Source of the DNA: Perilla frutescens
Taxonomy: Eukaryota; Streptophyta; Magnoliopsida; Lamiales; Lamiaceae
NCBI GenBank assembly: GCA_026008535.1
Contig: BRKX01000003.1
Span: forward strand, 20,016,001-20,080,000
Length of the DNA: 64,000 nucleotides
Reading direction: 5' to 3'
Shown here: in pieces, positions 1-10,656 of the stretch
How the letters are laid out: each line of letters starts with the position of its first letter
Position numbering within the stretch: the first letter of the stretch is position 1
Made by a program: the position numbers and the translations under genes
Notes under the pieces: model-generated
What the model saw: only the letters and a program-made list of their open reading frames with translations
What the model was told of the DNA's origin: nothing
Databases searched by the model: none

Positions 1-1300
1 GAGCTGTTTGTGCTTCAGTCCTTCTATGTGGGAGACTCCATTGACTACCACCTTCCTTTGACCACGAACCCTTCTCCAATAGTTCGCCTTCTGGAGTTGT
101 CTCTGAATGTGACGAATGGGCCTTTTGTTTCCTTATAACCTTCTAGATCCTCTCTGTCTCTCATCATGTGTTTTGAGCACCCATTATCAAGATACCAAAT
201 CTCTTTGGTCCTCTTCTTCGATATGATGCCTTTTTTCCTGCAAGAGAGACAATTAGTTTTTAGGTACCCGTATGATATCGGATCCTTGTTTACTAATCAA
301 GTCTTTAGGGATCCAGATCTGCCAAGTTCTTAGCTTTTCAGCAGATAGAGTGCTTTCAGACATTGACTGTCTAATCAATTTTACTCTCTTTTCAGCTCTC
401 CTCCTCTGAGCTAAGTCACTTGACTTGTACCTACAATGAGAGTTAGTATGATAGAATATTTCAATCATAACTCTCTGATCTCGAGCTTGTTTAGCTCTTT
501 CTTGTGGCTAATTTCTTCTGACTTCTTGAGCTCTGTTGCTCTTGTGGTATGGTCAGTTTGCAAACCAGTTATAGTTAGGGTTGATCCTTGGTTCATCTTT
601 TGAATCTAAGTACTCATTATACTCTATTGCAAGGTCAGTTGGAATGAACTTCTCTAATGGGATCTGAGTATGCTGACGTGCTCAATATAGTCTAATGTGC
701 ACATTTCTTCTGGGATCAACATTTCTCCTTAGTTGACTTGCTGATGGTCTGTGAAGATAGGCTAGTGGTACAGTTCTCTCCTGAACTGATGTCCTATCTC
801 GATGAGACTGTGGTCCGAATTGAGTATTTCTCTATACTTCAGTTGGCATGTTAGTTCTGTTTATAGTAGGTATATATCGAGCTTTGGGCCTTTGATGAAT
901 TGGTGGATTATGTCAAACTGACTGTCTCTGATGAGCTAGAGGTCTTGGCTGGCCTGATGACCTCTGTTGGCAGGCTGGTTACCTTTGCTGAGCTGGTAGC
1001 CTTTGCTGATAGACGGACTGCCTGGTTTGAGCTGGTAGCCTTTGATGAGATGGCTCCCTTTGCTGAACTGATGGCTTATACTGATTTGAGCCTTTCAGTT
1101 GAGAGGATTGGTTGGACCTCTTCAGCTGAATTGAAGGGATGTTCATTGTTCCCTTGCCTTTGGTCTCCTTAACTGGTTGGTTTGGTGCAGGTCTGATAAA
1201 ACCAGGTAGAGCTCCTCCTTGACTTGTTTGTGCAACTGCCTTTCCTTTCTCATCGACAGTGTACCTGTTGTATCCTAACCTTGGACTACTAGTTTCAACT
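1..1300 (-). pseudogene. copia gag C-terminal linker and start of aspartic protease (broken)
   Basis: Translation of the minus strand at about 220-60 gives WYLDNGCSKHMM followed by RDREDLEGY and GPFVTF, the start of a copia aspartic protease, which cuts the Gag-Pol polyprotein. The catalytic triplet, normally D-S/T-G, reads DNG; the Asn codon is at 183-185, consistent with a G-to-A change. Upstream at 253-468 is a basic 71-aa stretch ending in the IWIPKDL region typical just before the protease. Between about 480 and 1300 the frame is interrupted and encodes a Gln/Arg/Pro-rich repetitive linker. Stops between these blocks show the copy is dead. Confidence 0.75.
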
Positions 1301-1302
1301 CT

Positions 1303-2874
1303 TTAATGGCTTAGAATCTCATCAAGAGTCTGAGATCCCTTTTTGAACTTAAGAGATAACTCTTCTCTCTCAAGGATCTCTTGCCTGAGCTTCTCATTCT
1401 CAGCTTCCAGCTCATCAACTTTCAGCTTCAATTTTTCACATTCAACTGACTGTGCTTCAAATGATTCATTTCTATCATGATCACTTCTCAGTCTCTTCAC
1501 TTCATCTCTTAGGTCATTATTTTCTTCCTTCAGTTGCACATGCATACATGATATTGCAGCTAACTGATCTTCTAGCATTCTTAGTTGTTCATTTAATTCA
1601 TTGCTAGAAAAGGAAGTTTCATGAATGTGATAAAAAGAGATTAAGGAGTCACATGTGCTAACCTCTTCTTCTTCGTCAGCCATGAGGCAGAACAATGCCT
1701 CATCTTCAAAGCTGCAGCCGTCAGAGTCGATTCGTGACGGATAATCTGAGTCATCCAGTATGACATTCTCTGTGTTGGCCATCATAGCTTTTCTTTTGAA
1801 AAAGCTTTTCTTCACTCTAGCCTTCTTGTCTTCAGGGAGCTCTGGACACTCATATCGGTAGTGTCCTTGCTTATGGTAATAGAAGCATTCTTCTATGCTT
1901 CTATTGGCTACCCTGGGTTGTTCAACAGGCAGTTGGTTTCTTTTACCTCTGGGCTTCTCATCAGTTTGAAGTATAACTGATGGTTGATCTCTGATCTTTT
2001 TGAGTTTCTCTAGCATCTTGGCAACTGACTGGATCTGGTCATTGATGTCTTCAGTCAGGCTCTCTTTCTTCTCAGCTGCTTCTCTTCTACGATCAGTTGA
2101 GCCTCCTGGTTGTTCTTTGGCTTAAGAACTTCTTGGCCGGAAGATGTTTCTTCCTCGAGCTTCTCTAAATCGATTTCTTTCTCCATAGAAAGCTGTATCC
2201 TGAGCTGACGATGTGGATGCTTCCCCTTTTCAGTTTAGGATGTACTCGTATACCTTAAGAGAATCGAAAAGGTCTCTTGGGGTGATGTTGTTTAAGTCTC
2301 TCGACTCCTTTATAGCTATCACCTTCATATCCCATTCTTCAGTGAGATTGTCCAAGATCTTGGAGTTTATCTCACTATTGGGATAGTTTCTCCCCAGATT
2401 GTTCATCTCACTGATGATGCCTAGAAACCTTGTTTGAAGGCTTGAGATGATTTCATCTGAGTGCATTTTGAAGGATTCATAAATGTCCATTGCTAGTTGG
2501 AGCTTATTTTCTTTAATTACTTCGGACTCCTTGCATAAATCAGCGAGCAAGTCCCATATCTCCTTGGCAGTTTGGCAATTTTTGGTGTCCTTCATGCGAT
2601 CTTCGTCCAGAGTTTGAAATAATGCAGCTTGGGCTACAAACTCTAGGTTCTTCAGCTTCTTCTCCTCGCTTTTGAGAAGATGCTCTGGCTTCGGGATCCT
2701 GGTTGGTTAATTTACATCAACAATATGAGCCTTATTGTCCATCATTATGATGATTGGACCTTCTTCGATAACTTCCCACATATTTTCGTGGATTGAGCAG
2801 AGGTGCGCCTTCATTCTCCTGCACCAGTTATCATAGTTCTCAACTGAAAATATATGTAGCTTATGGTTTCCCAT
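1303..2874 (-). pseudogene. copia gag polyprotein (UBN2, zinc knuckle, coiled coil), broken
   Basis: Gag packages the element RNA in virus-like particles. The start chosen is the ATG at 2874-2872, giving MGNHKLHIFSVENYDNW, the usual N-terminus with the W that opens the UBN2-type domain. A stop near 2707 splits this from a 121-aa block (2595-2230) with the gag core (AKEIWDLL, then LQTRFL, then YEYILN). A second break near 2130-2230 leads to a 237-aa block (2016-1303). That block contains a CCHC knuckle in which the second Cys is Tyr (CFYYHKQGHYRYEC), an acidic segment (CLMADEEEE) and a heptad-like coiled coil (about 1620-1340). The order and lengths match copia gag; at least two stops show it is not functional. 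Confidence 0.85.
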
Positions 2875-2949
2875 AGCTGGTAGATTAGCATAGATAACAA
2901 GATCTGATTCAGTTGATCTGCAGAAACAACTGATCCTTAGAATCAACCC

Positions 2950-2960
2950 CTCTGATACCA
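2950..2960 (-). promoter_or_regulatory. copia primer binding site (initiator Met tRNA)
   Basis: The minus strand reads TGGTATCAGAG two bases inside the LTR terminus. This is the standard sequence complementary to the 3' end of plant initiator methionine tRNA, where minus-strand DNA synthesis is primed. Confidence 0.85.
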
Positions 2961-2962
2961 CT

Positions 2963-3300
2963 TGTTGGTCCCGGAGCAAGTCAAAATCAGTTTAGACGGG
3001 GGGTGAATAAACTGATCCAAAACTTAACATTATTTGCAGAATAGATAGGGTCATTTGACTCGCGAGGTTATCCGTGCACTTGAGTGATTAGTTGAGATGA
3101 TCAGCTAGCTCGGAGTGCAGTGTGTGTACTTGAGGTGTGCAGTTAAGGCATGTAACTGAAAGCAGTAAACTAAGCACACAGACAATTTTATAGAGGTTTG
3201 AAGCTCAACTTCTACCTCCTCTCTTCCTTCCGCAGAAGGGCAATCCACTATACAAATGTAAAGTTTCTTTATTACAGTTACACAGTGAAGACAAACTGAA
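2963..3300 (-). repeat. copia 5' LTR, inner segment
   Basis: The segment starts TGTTGGTCCC on plus, so the minus-strand LTR ends GGGACCAACA beside the primer binding site. It contains the block around 3190-3240 (tatagaggtttgaagctc and a pyrimidine-rich run) seen near the 3' end of many plant copia LTRs. It stops at 3300, where chromovirus sequence begins, and resumes at 13064. Confidence 0.8.
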
Positions 3301-5813
3301 ATTCAAATTTGTTACAAATTGAAATCTAAGTACAGTTAACACCGAAAATTAGTTTGCTGAAAATAATTTGATTAGTTAATGATATATCTACATTTAATTA
3401 CAACCACATGATAAATTAAATTGGTTCTATAAATTTTTAATTACAAAGAGAGTTGACCGAGAACAATTTTCACATTCATAGAAATAAGAAACCAACTATT
3501 TTTTTTTGTCAGAATAGGATAACTAATTAAAATCCCCACTCAAATTAATGCCTCTTAATAAATTAAAATAGTATTTTAAAAACAAAAATTACTAATTAGG
3601 AATTGAAATTGTTTGCTCATCAAATAATTACTTCCTCGCCTATCTCATACACAACTCTTATTGCACTAGTTAAATTAGTCCCCATTAAAACATCCACCAA
3701 ATATTATAATTTTAAAAGTTATAGCGTAAACTAAAATTTAATCAAAACACTCTGCCAAACCTTGTATTTTTATTTTCTTTCCAGTATAACATCATATTTA
3801 AATATTTATGACTGCTGATTGAATTACGACATAAAGAAAATAGCAAGTTAAATTAGTACGTTCCTAAGAATTTTCTAAAAAAATGATATATATATATTAC
3901 TACCAACATATTTAAATTCTTGCTGGAACAAAATCTATGGATTCATGCACTTGGAAACAAAAACTATTTAAATCCATAGACATACTCTTTAAAAATATAA
4001 GAGAAATCGGTGAAGTAAAAGAAAAAATTAAACAAAGGATTACCTCAATCAATTATACCCTTCTCGAAAAAAAAAATAAGATATCCTATATCATTAGAAG
4101 AAAAAAAACAATTTATATTTTAAAGAAAACTTCAATGAAAATGTTTAGAAAACATGGAAGAGAATGGCTGGTACCTTCAAATTTGCGGCACAGGAAAGTT
4201 CATAAAAAAAAATAGGTTAATACCTCACCCTTGAAATTTATAGTAGAAGATTATAGGGTTTGGGGCCCCTTTTTTTCATATTTAAAAATAATTTATTTAG
4301 ATTACTAAAAATAAACCTTCTAATATTTTAAAAGTCAAAATCTTAAATTTTCATACTTAATGGTAACTCTAATTTTCGAAACTGAAATGAATCCCTATAA
4401 GATAAGAATAGTTCGAAGTGTTTATATATATATATATATATATAAATATATATGCACAAAAAATGCATCTTAACTACTAACTACAAAATATTTTATCTTT
4501 ATATATATATATAGAGATTTGATATGCTGCCCACCTAGTGTGGGCAACAGTTGTGAGCCCCTATTTCCACGTCAGAAATTTTTTTTTTTCATTTTTTTTC
4601 TTTCTCCTTTCTGTTGGTCCGCACTTTCCCGTCTCAGGCCGTTCTCCCCTTTCCCCAGCGCTCGCTGCTTTTTCCTTTCCCTGAATTGATATTCGCCGGT
4701 GGACCATTGCTCATTTTTCTCTTATATGCGTAGTTGCTCGTTGTTTTTCTCTCCCTATAAATTTTGAGTTTCTTTTATTACGTCGTTGTTCATCTTCTTT
4801 TCTCTACTAATTTTGATTTTTTTCTTGTCGTACGCCTTTGTTGGCCGACTATCTTCCTCTGCCCTTTCTCCATATTCTTTTTTTTCTTCTTTCTCTCTCC
4901 ATATTCTTTTTTGTTTTCCTTCTTGAACGCTACTTTTTCTCCACACCTCTCTTGCCAATACGCATAGATTAAGCATTGGAACAAGAAATTCAAAATTCAA
5001 ATCCAAAGCAGGGAGTGCATTCCTATCAACCATCTATACTACAAGCACAAGCTGATGTCGGTCTCAATGAAAATAAGGAGACGGCTAGGAGGGAATATGA
5101 GTGCTCTACTCAAACTGGGAGATATGGCCATGGCATTTTTTTTTATTTTTTTTTTGCGCCGGTACACATCAGACCCAATTAGAATAGCAGTGAATCATAC
5201 TAATAATTGTCTACTCTGGGAAATATCATACTTTTTTTCAACCATAGAATTTGGATCTTGAAAAAATCATCATCACCAATGGCAAATAAATTTTTGTAGA
5301 GAGGGAAAAGAGAACCCAGGATCCAGATCCTCCCTTTGCGATTATGGATTTTGAGAGAAAAACAAGTCTGAATTAACAAAAAAATTAGTTGAGCAGCGGT
5401 GAGCAAGTAAGGAAAAAAGATGTCTGAATTAATCTGAGAAATTGTTGAGCCGCAGTGAGCAGGGAAAGAAAAAAAAGAGTAAAAAAAATTTTCTGACATG
5501 GAAATAGGCACTCACAATTGTTGCCCACACTAGGTGGGCAGCATATCAAATCTCTCTCTCTATATATATATATATATAGCTACATGCACACACATCTCCA
5601 TATAACAAATATTCATTCAACATGATTTATATATAATTTTAACAAATAAAACTTAATTTACTAAATGAAATTAAATATATATCTAGGGGCGCGACTTAGA
5701 CTATACCATATCTTGACTATCGTGAAAATTTAGAATTAACAAAATCCTGATAATTCACATGATTCAGGATAAATAATTTATTTAAACAGTGATTGGAAAA
5801 ACGGGTTGTTACA
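3301..5813 (-). repeat. chromovirus 3' LTR, truncated and interrupted
   Basis: Positions 3301 onward match 11608 onward almost base for base, including the end ACGGGTTGTTACA at 5813. The counterpart of 10657-11607 is absent, so the outer end is deleted. A 1041-bp TIR element (4514-5554) is inserted in a TA-repeat that is uninterrupted in the other LTR (12811-12830). An open frame on plus at 3937-4215 is an antisense accident in AT-rich LTR sequence; the same stretch in the other LTR is broken. Confidence 0.85.
4514..5554. mobile_element. non-autonomous TIR transposon, probably Mutator-like
   Basis: The ends are inverted copies over about 60 bp: GAGATTTGATATGCTG with CCCACCTAGTGTGGGCAACA on the left, and the complementary sequence at 5490-5554. 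The insertion site is known because the sister LTR lacks the element. Long TIRs beginning with G and an AT-rich target suggest Mutator rather than hAT or CACTA; the target duplication is hidden in a TA-repeat. The interior has no transposase. It carries pyrimidine-rich stretches and a TATAAA-like box (near 4756), which could be a captured gene promoter or 5' UTR, but I see no recognisable exon. Confidence 0.7.
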
Positions 5814-5828
5814 ACCCTACCCACTAAA

Positions 5829-5930
5829 ATAAATTTCGTCCTCGAAATTAAACTTGCTTGAGTCTAAATTATGATAAGGGCTGGAATATCTATATTTCTC
5901 CACCTCCCAAGTAGCTTCGTTAGTTCCCTG
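5829..5930 (-). pseudogene. chromovirus pol C-terminus (chromodomain tail remnant)
   Basis: The minus strand encodes GTNEATWEVE, the last strand and helix of an integrase-linked chromodomain (family pattern EATWE.E), then about 20 residues and FNFEDEIYF before a stop just ahead of the LTR. The sequence AATTTCGAGGACGAAATT at this place is a hallmark of Tekay/Del elements. Upstream on the same strand the frame is broken (stops near 5935-5950), so only this fragment of pol is recognisable. Confidence 0.65.
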
Positions 5931-5959
5931 TCAAGTCCATTGTGGTTTTGATTAATCTG

Positions 5960-8330
5960 ATATGCCTACTCTCACACATGAGCTTTTCGTTCGAAAATGA
6001 TAATGGGCTCTTCTCTGATCCTCAATCCTTACCAATTTGCAATCTTCACGTTTAGTTATGAAATGCACTCTTATTTGGATCGGTAGGAAATTAGATGCAA
6101 TATTCCAAAGCCCGAAGGTAAAAGTTGATTCTCCATTGGGTACGAGCACTACTAATACCTGACACAATTTCCAAACCGATTAATGATCTATAACTAAATT
6201 TGTTGAATATGACATCCTTAACGAAAAAATAATAATAAGGAGCTATATTGGTATTTGTCCTCTTCATTTCCTCATCGCTAGAGCACCTTTCAAAGATCTT
6301 GCACCAGCTTGATGTGCGATGTAAACGTTACTATGTGTCTCGTTCATTATTCTCCTTCACTTATTGATTCTAGACCAATAGATTTCACTTATAAGGGTGG
6401 ACGTAACTCACTTGCCCATGCAACACCTTTTTATATCGTCACTTAACACACTGTTGTAGATGAGTCTACGTATAGCAGATAAATTTGAACTTAAAAAGAA
6501 AGGGTTTATTCAAAATTTGAATGTCTATAGTTGGTTAAAACATAATACCAATAGCTAACAATTTCAAAATATGAACTCATTTAAAATTGCACTTGAATTT
6601 CTATTTTTTTATTTTTTAACAATTTCAAAGGCAATTATAAGAGAGAAAACATTAAGAAATAAATACTAGACCTTCTAAATTCACTAGGGATAAATCACAC
6701 GAAATAGGCCTTTACAATTATGTTTGATTTTAATCACAAATTTTAAAGTTAATGAATTCAGTGCATGTATGTGTGTATATTTATATATATGCGCTTAGAT
6801 ATATATACATGCGTTATATGCGGTTTCTATGATAGCATAAGGGTAAAGTAACTAATATAAAATATTCGTTTGATCTCAAAGTGGGTCGAGTTTTTTTTTT
6901 AAACATGGGTAAGTTTGGAATTGATCCAAGGATAATGGGCCCAGTGAATTTCTAAAATCTCGTACACAAATTAAAGATTTCGAAAAATGAGTGAATTTTC
7001 AATCTTACCAACAAAAGTTGAAATACGTTTATATATGCAGGGAAGTTTCTATGACAGTTAGAGCCGTTCGAAATATGTTTATGCAACTACCAAAACACTG
7101 CATCTTTGTATACTAAATTATGAAAAAATTTTATTTCATAAGCAAAGTGATTCCCCAGAATCCATAAAGATAATAGTGGCCGGGAGGGTTTTTTTTTCCG
7201 AAGAAACATAATATTTTTTTTTTCATAAACAAGTTAATTCGAAATCGGCCAAGCAAAAAGAATAAAATAGAAAGAAAGAAAAAAAAACATTGGATGGAAC
7301 ATAAAGCTTATGGTCGAAAGTTTGGGTTTTTTTTTTTTTTTTTAGCTTGCACTTGTAAAATATTAGATGCAAGATTCCTAAACAATTTTAGAAGGTCACT
7401 ACTAAAACATTATTTAAAATCATTTTGGAGTTTAAATGAGAAGCTTTCATTACATCAATAATTTGTGTTCTCTTGAGAAATCCAAGTGAGTTTGAAAGAA
7501 AAGCTCTTTTATCAAAACTGGGAAATGTAGAACAAAACATTTACTACTTTACATTAAGTTTAAGGTATACACTTCTTTTATATCTAAACCCACTTTGAAT
7601 ATGAAGAGAAAATCTTGATCAATATGTAATCCAAAAATTATGAATTATTCACAAATCATTTCAGAATTAAAGGGTTTAGCTATAGGAATGAAACATATGT
7701 AATAAACTATTCCCTTTTTATTAAAATGAAACAACTCCTATGCATGCATGTAATACTAGCATTTTCTTTTCCGGACTTCTAAGCCAAAGAAAGTATAATA
7801 CATAAGTCATAGATTTTTCCTCATCATTTTCTTTACATAAATAAATGCGAACAAGAATGATACAACTTATTTGCATACACGATATGTAATTTCGCTTCGC
7901 ACAACTAAAATTCACTATATATGCTATAAGTGCACTAAATGCATGGTCTTTAACAAAACCGACTCACACCATTTTTACTTAATGACATATTGATGAAACC
8001 TCAGATTAGGATATTCTTTATTACGTTTCAAGGCTATCCCATAGAAAAAAGTAAGTCTTCCAAAAAGAACTATATAGACTTCGAAAAGTGAAATAATCAA
8101 AAACCCCTTAAGTGGAAAGTTATGTTGTCCCACAGGAGCTCGAAAATAAGAGATTTAGTTCCAAATCAAGAATTTCAACTAATAGTATAATCCATGAAAC
8201 AAACCACTGATCAACCAAAATATCAACTTATCTCAATAGGAGAGAAAACTGAAAATGAAAACAAGGTTCAACATATAAAATAGAGCCACAGATCTAAAGG
8301 TTTATCTCAATGCTAGCTAAAACTAAGAAC
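5960..8330. other. degenerate chromovirus interior, no recognisable coding
   Basis: This 2.4-kb AT-rich stretch should hold gag-pol, but none of the six frames gives protease, reverse transcriptase, RNase H or integrase motifs. It contains T-runs near 7190, 7220 and 7330. It is probably decayed or replaced internal sequence. Confidence 0.5.
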
Positions 8331-8339
8331 CCTCTTCCT

Positions 8340-8760
8340 TAATCCATAGCTGGGTCATCCTATGTGGAATTGATTTCCTCCGAATCCTCCTCCGACAAAG
8401 TGTCTTCTCTCGAGTCATCACCCACATCTATTGGATTTTCTTTCGAACCTCCCATTGGAATATAAGATGGTGTAGGTGGTTGGAGTTGCGGCGATGGTGG
8501 TAGCGGTGGTGTTGGTGGAGCGAAATAGTGTGGATGACCCTAAACAGGCTCACCATAGACAAAGAATTCGTATTCTCTTAATATCGCCTCCACGTAGGTC
8601 TCAAATTTGAACACCTGCTATACGGTGAGGAGAATAGAGTGACATCCTTCGAAATTCCTCCAGTGTAATTCCACGTCCTTTCTCTGGTATGGTATCACAA
8701 ACCTTACGGGCCGCCTCGGTTTGATGTAGTAAATCCCCAGGTGCCACATGATCTCTCTAG
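8340..8760 (-). pseudogene. broken open frame in the chromovirus, gag-like N-terminal region (unidentified)
   Basis: On minus, one frame gives VIPYQRKDVELHW, VFKFETYVEAIL and then a Pro-rich stretch (PPTPPLPPSPQ) followed by an acidic segment (SREDTLSEEDSEE), with stops between. It lies just downstream of a candidate gag start (ATG at 10382-10380, MEENKFWYYE) once the solo LTR is removed. Position, Pro-rich and acidic composition fit the gag region of a Ty3 element, but I recognise no specific domain. Confidence 0.35.
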
Positions 8761-8812
8761 AGATTACGCATTGTCACAATATTAAAAAAGCACCCCCATG
8801 TGAATGTCCCAT

Positions 8813-10348
8813 TGATAACCTCATATTTTGCATGTATTTTGAGGTACATTTGAGTGGTATTTAATGGGTATTGCATGCATGAAGTGTTGAGTTTTGCATA
8901 GTTTCCTATGTTTTGTGCAATGTCACGTGTTTGTTCATTGTGAAAGGAATTAATGCCATTTTTTGTGTGGACTTCAAATGAGTATGGAAACACCCTAGAA
9001 AGATAGAAAATCAAGTTAGAAACGCGTTGCAAAAAGAATCGGGTCAATCGGACGAGAAAGGAGTGAGAACGAAGCAAAACAGTGAGAGGCTGCCGGAGCT
9101 GACGTGGACTCGCGACCGGAGTCGCGACCGCGGTCGCGAACAGGGTCGCGAATCCTAGTCTGGACTGATTTCTGCATGCGCGCGACAGAGAGAGGGTTCT
9201 CCTTTGAAATACCCGCGACCCGGTCGCGAATTTGGGCATCTGGTCGCGAATTTTGGCCACGTCAGCGCCACGTGGACTCGCGACCCGAGTCGCGGGTGAC
9301 TGGGTCGTGAGCGAGGTCGCGAGCGAAGCCCTAGGAGTCCAATTTTTGGCCTATTTTGGCCCGTTTTCTTTCCTTTTTCAACTAGGATACTTCCAACACT
9401 ATATATACCTCCTCAAACACGAAAATTGGGATATCAAAACCCTACCATAACACCAAAAACCACAACAACGCACACCATATTCCTCTCTTAAACACAGAGA
9501 TAGAGAGTTGCAGAGAAGAACACGGAGAGCAAGACCAAGAGATTCAAGCCAAGCAAGAATAGAGACAGAATAATTACTTCCGGGTTTTATTTATCTTTAT
9601 TTATCTTGGACATGGTTTCTTGTTGGATTTTAGTTTTCTATATTTATATGGATAGCTAAACCCTAGTTTTCTAGGGTTGGATGATGAATTATTTATGAAG
9701 TTTATTTTATTGGTTTTATCATATTTCCTATGACTTTATCTTGATCTTTGATTACTCTTGTTTTTATCTGTATTGTTTAACTGATCACTAAATGATACAA
9801 TTTGATGTGTTAATTCATAAATCGAGAGAGGAGTTTTAACACGTGATCTGGAGTAATTAACTCATTAATCAATAGCACTCGGGAGGGTTGAGGTTAATTG
9901 AGAGAACAATAGACCCTGGGAGTCATTAGGAGTTGCATGATAGGCATTGAACGGAGACGTTAATACTAGTTGTGTGATCCACGCTTTAGGCACTTCGAGA
10001 GAAGGTTTAAGGTATAATTGTGGTTGTTCTAGCTAGATTTAAGTCCCTACATAGGTGTATGATGAAACAATTAAATAAATGGATTAGATAAGGATTCTCC
10101 AACTCTAGAATTCGTCTTTCTCCGTTGTTTCTTCTTTACTCTTTCTTCTCTGTGTTTCCATTTATATTTTATGTTTAAGTACTTTAATTAGTTCAAGCAC
10201 TTTAATCGGTTGTCTAGATAGCATTTAGGAGTTAAGTTCTAGTACTTAGTTAGTTAAATATTAAATCTCTGTGGATACGACCTTGTTCACCGCTATCCTA
10301 TAAGCCTCGCTGTACACTTGCAGTTTAGGTGAAAATAAATACCGAACA
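8813..10348 (+). mobile_element. solo LTR of a Ty3-type retrotransposon
   Basis: The segment begins TGATAACCTC and ends ACCGAACA (TG...CA), flanked by CCCAT on the left and CCCAC on the right, a 5-bp target duplication with one mismatch. It contains a TATA-like box (tatatacc near 9402) and ends with the block TCTCTGTGGATACGACC typical near the 3' end of Athila/Tat-like LTRs. No internal domain accompanies it, so it is probably a recombination-derived solo LTR. It splits the chromovirus gag leader from the 8340-8760 segment. Confidence 0.6.
9110..9322. repeat. cluster of eight TCGCGA palindromes inside the solo LTR
   Basis: TCGCGA occurs at 9110, 9122, 9134, 9146, 9224, 9244, 9278 and 9317, mostly within GGTCGCGA or ACTCGCGACC contexts. 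The first four copies are spaced exactly 12 bp apart. GC content is far above the surroundings. An LTR enhancer-like tandem or a methylation-dense block is possible; neither is proven. Confidence 0.8.
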
Positions 10349-10641
10349 CCCACTCATAATACCAAAATTTATTCTCCTCCATTGACCTACAAAAATGATA
10401 GAGAAGCTCAGAAGTCTTTCTAAGTTCTTTCTAAATTCGAGAACTAAATTCAAAATGGATAAACATTATATCACCTCATGAGTTTAAATAACAATTTAAA
10501 CATAACAACCAAAAATTCACATACTCAATCAACTGAAAATGAAATCTTATACCTTGATACTGGGGCGCGTGGTGACCGAATGACTCATGAAATGAATTTA
10601 AATGCATAAATAATTCACGGAGTCTACAGAAAAGTAAACCC

Positions 10642-10653
10642 GCTCTGATACCA
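10642..10653 (-). promoter_or_regulatory. chromovirus primer binding site
   Basis: The minus strand reads TGGTATCAGAGC three bases inside the LTR terminus at 10657, matching the 3' end complement of plant initiator methionine tRNA. It fixes the orientation of the chromovirus as minus. Confidence 0.85.
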
Positions 10654-10656
10654 CAC

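Noticed and set aside
900..1172. Plus-strand 90-codon open frame with repeated LVAF motifs
   Set aside because: It is the antisense of the Gln-rich linker of the copia gag on the minus strand.
3937..4215. Plus-strand 92-codon open frame, with a related 68-codon frame at 12253-12459
   Set aside because: Both lie antisense in the two copies of the chromovirus LTR; the frame differs between copies and is Lys/Ile-rich AT coding noise.
4755..5511. Several open frames rich in Phe/Lys within the TIR element
   Set aside because: They come from pyrimidine-rich tracts read in several frames; no conserved motif.
8757..9310. Overlapping open frames rich in Arg and Ser on both strands
   Set aside because: They arise from the TCGCGA-rich array of a solo LTR; no domain pattern.
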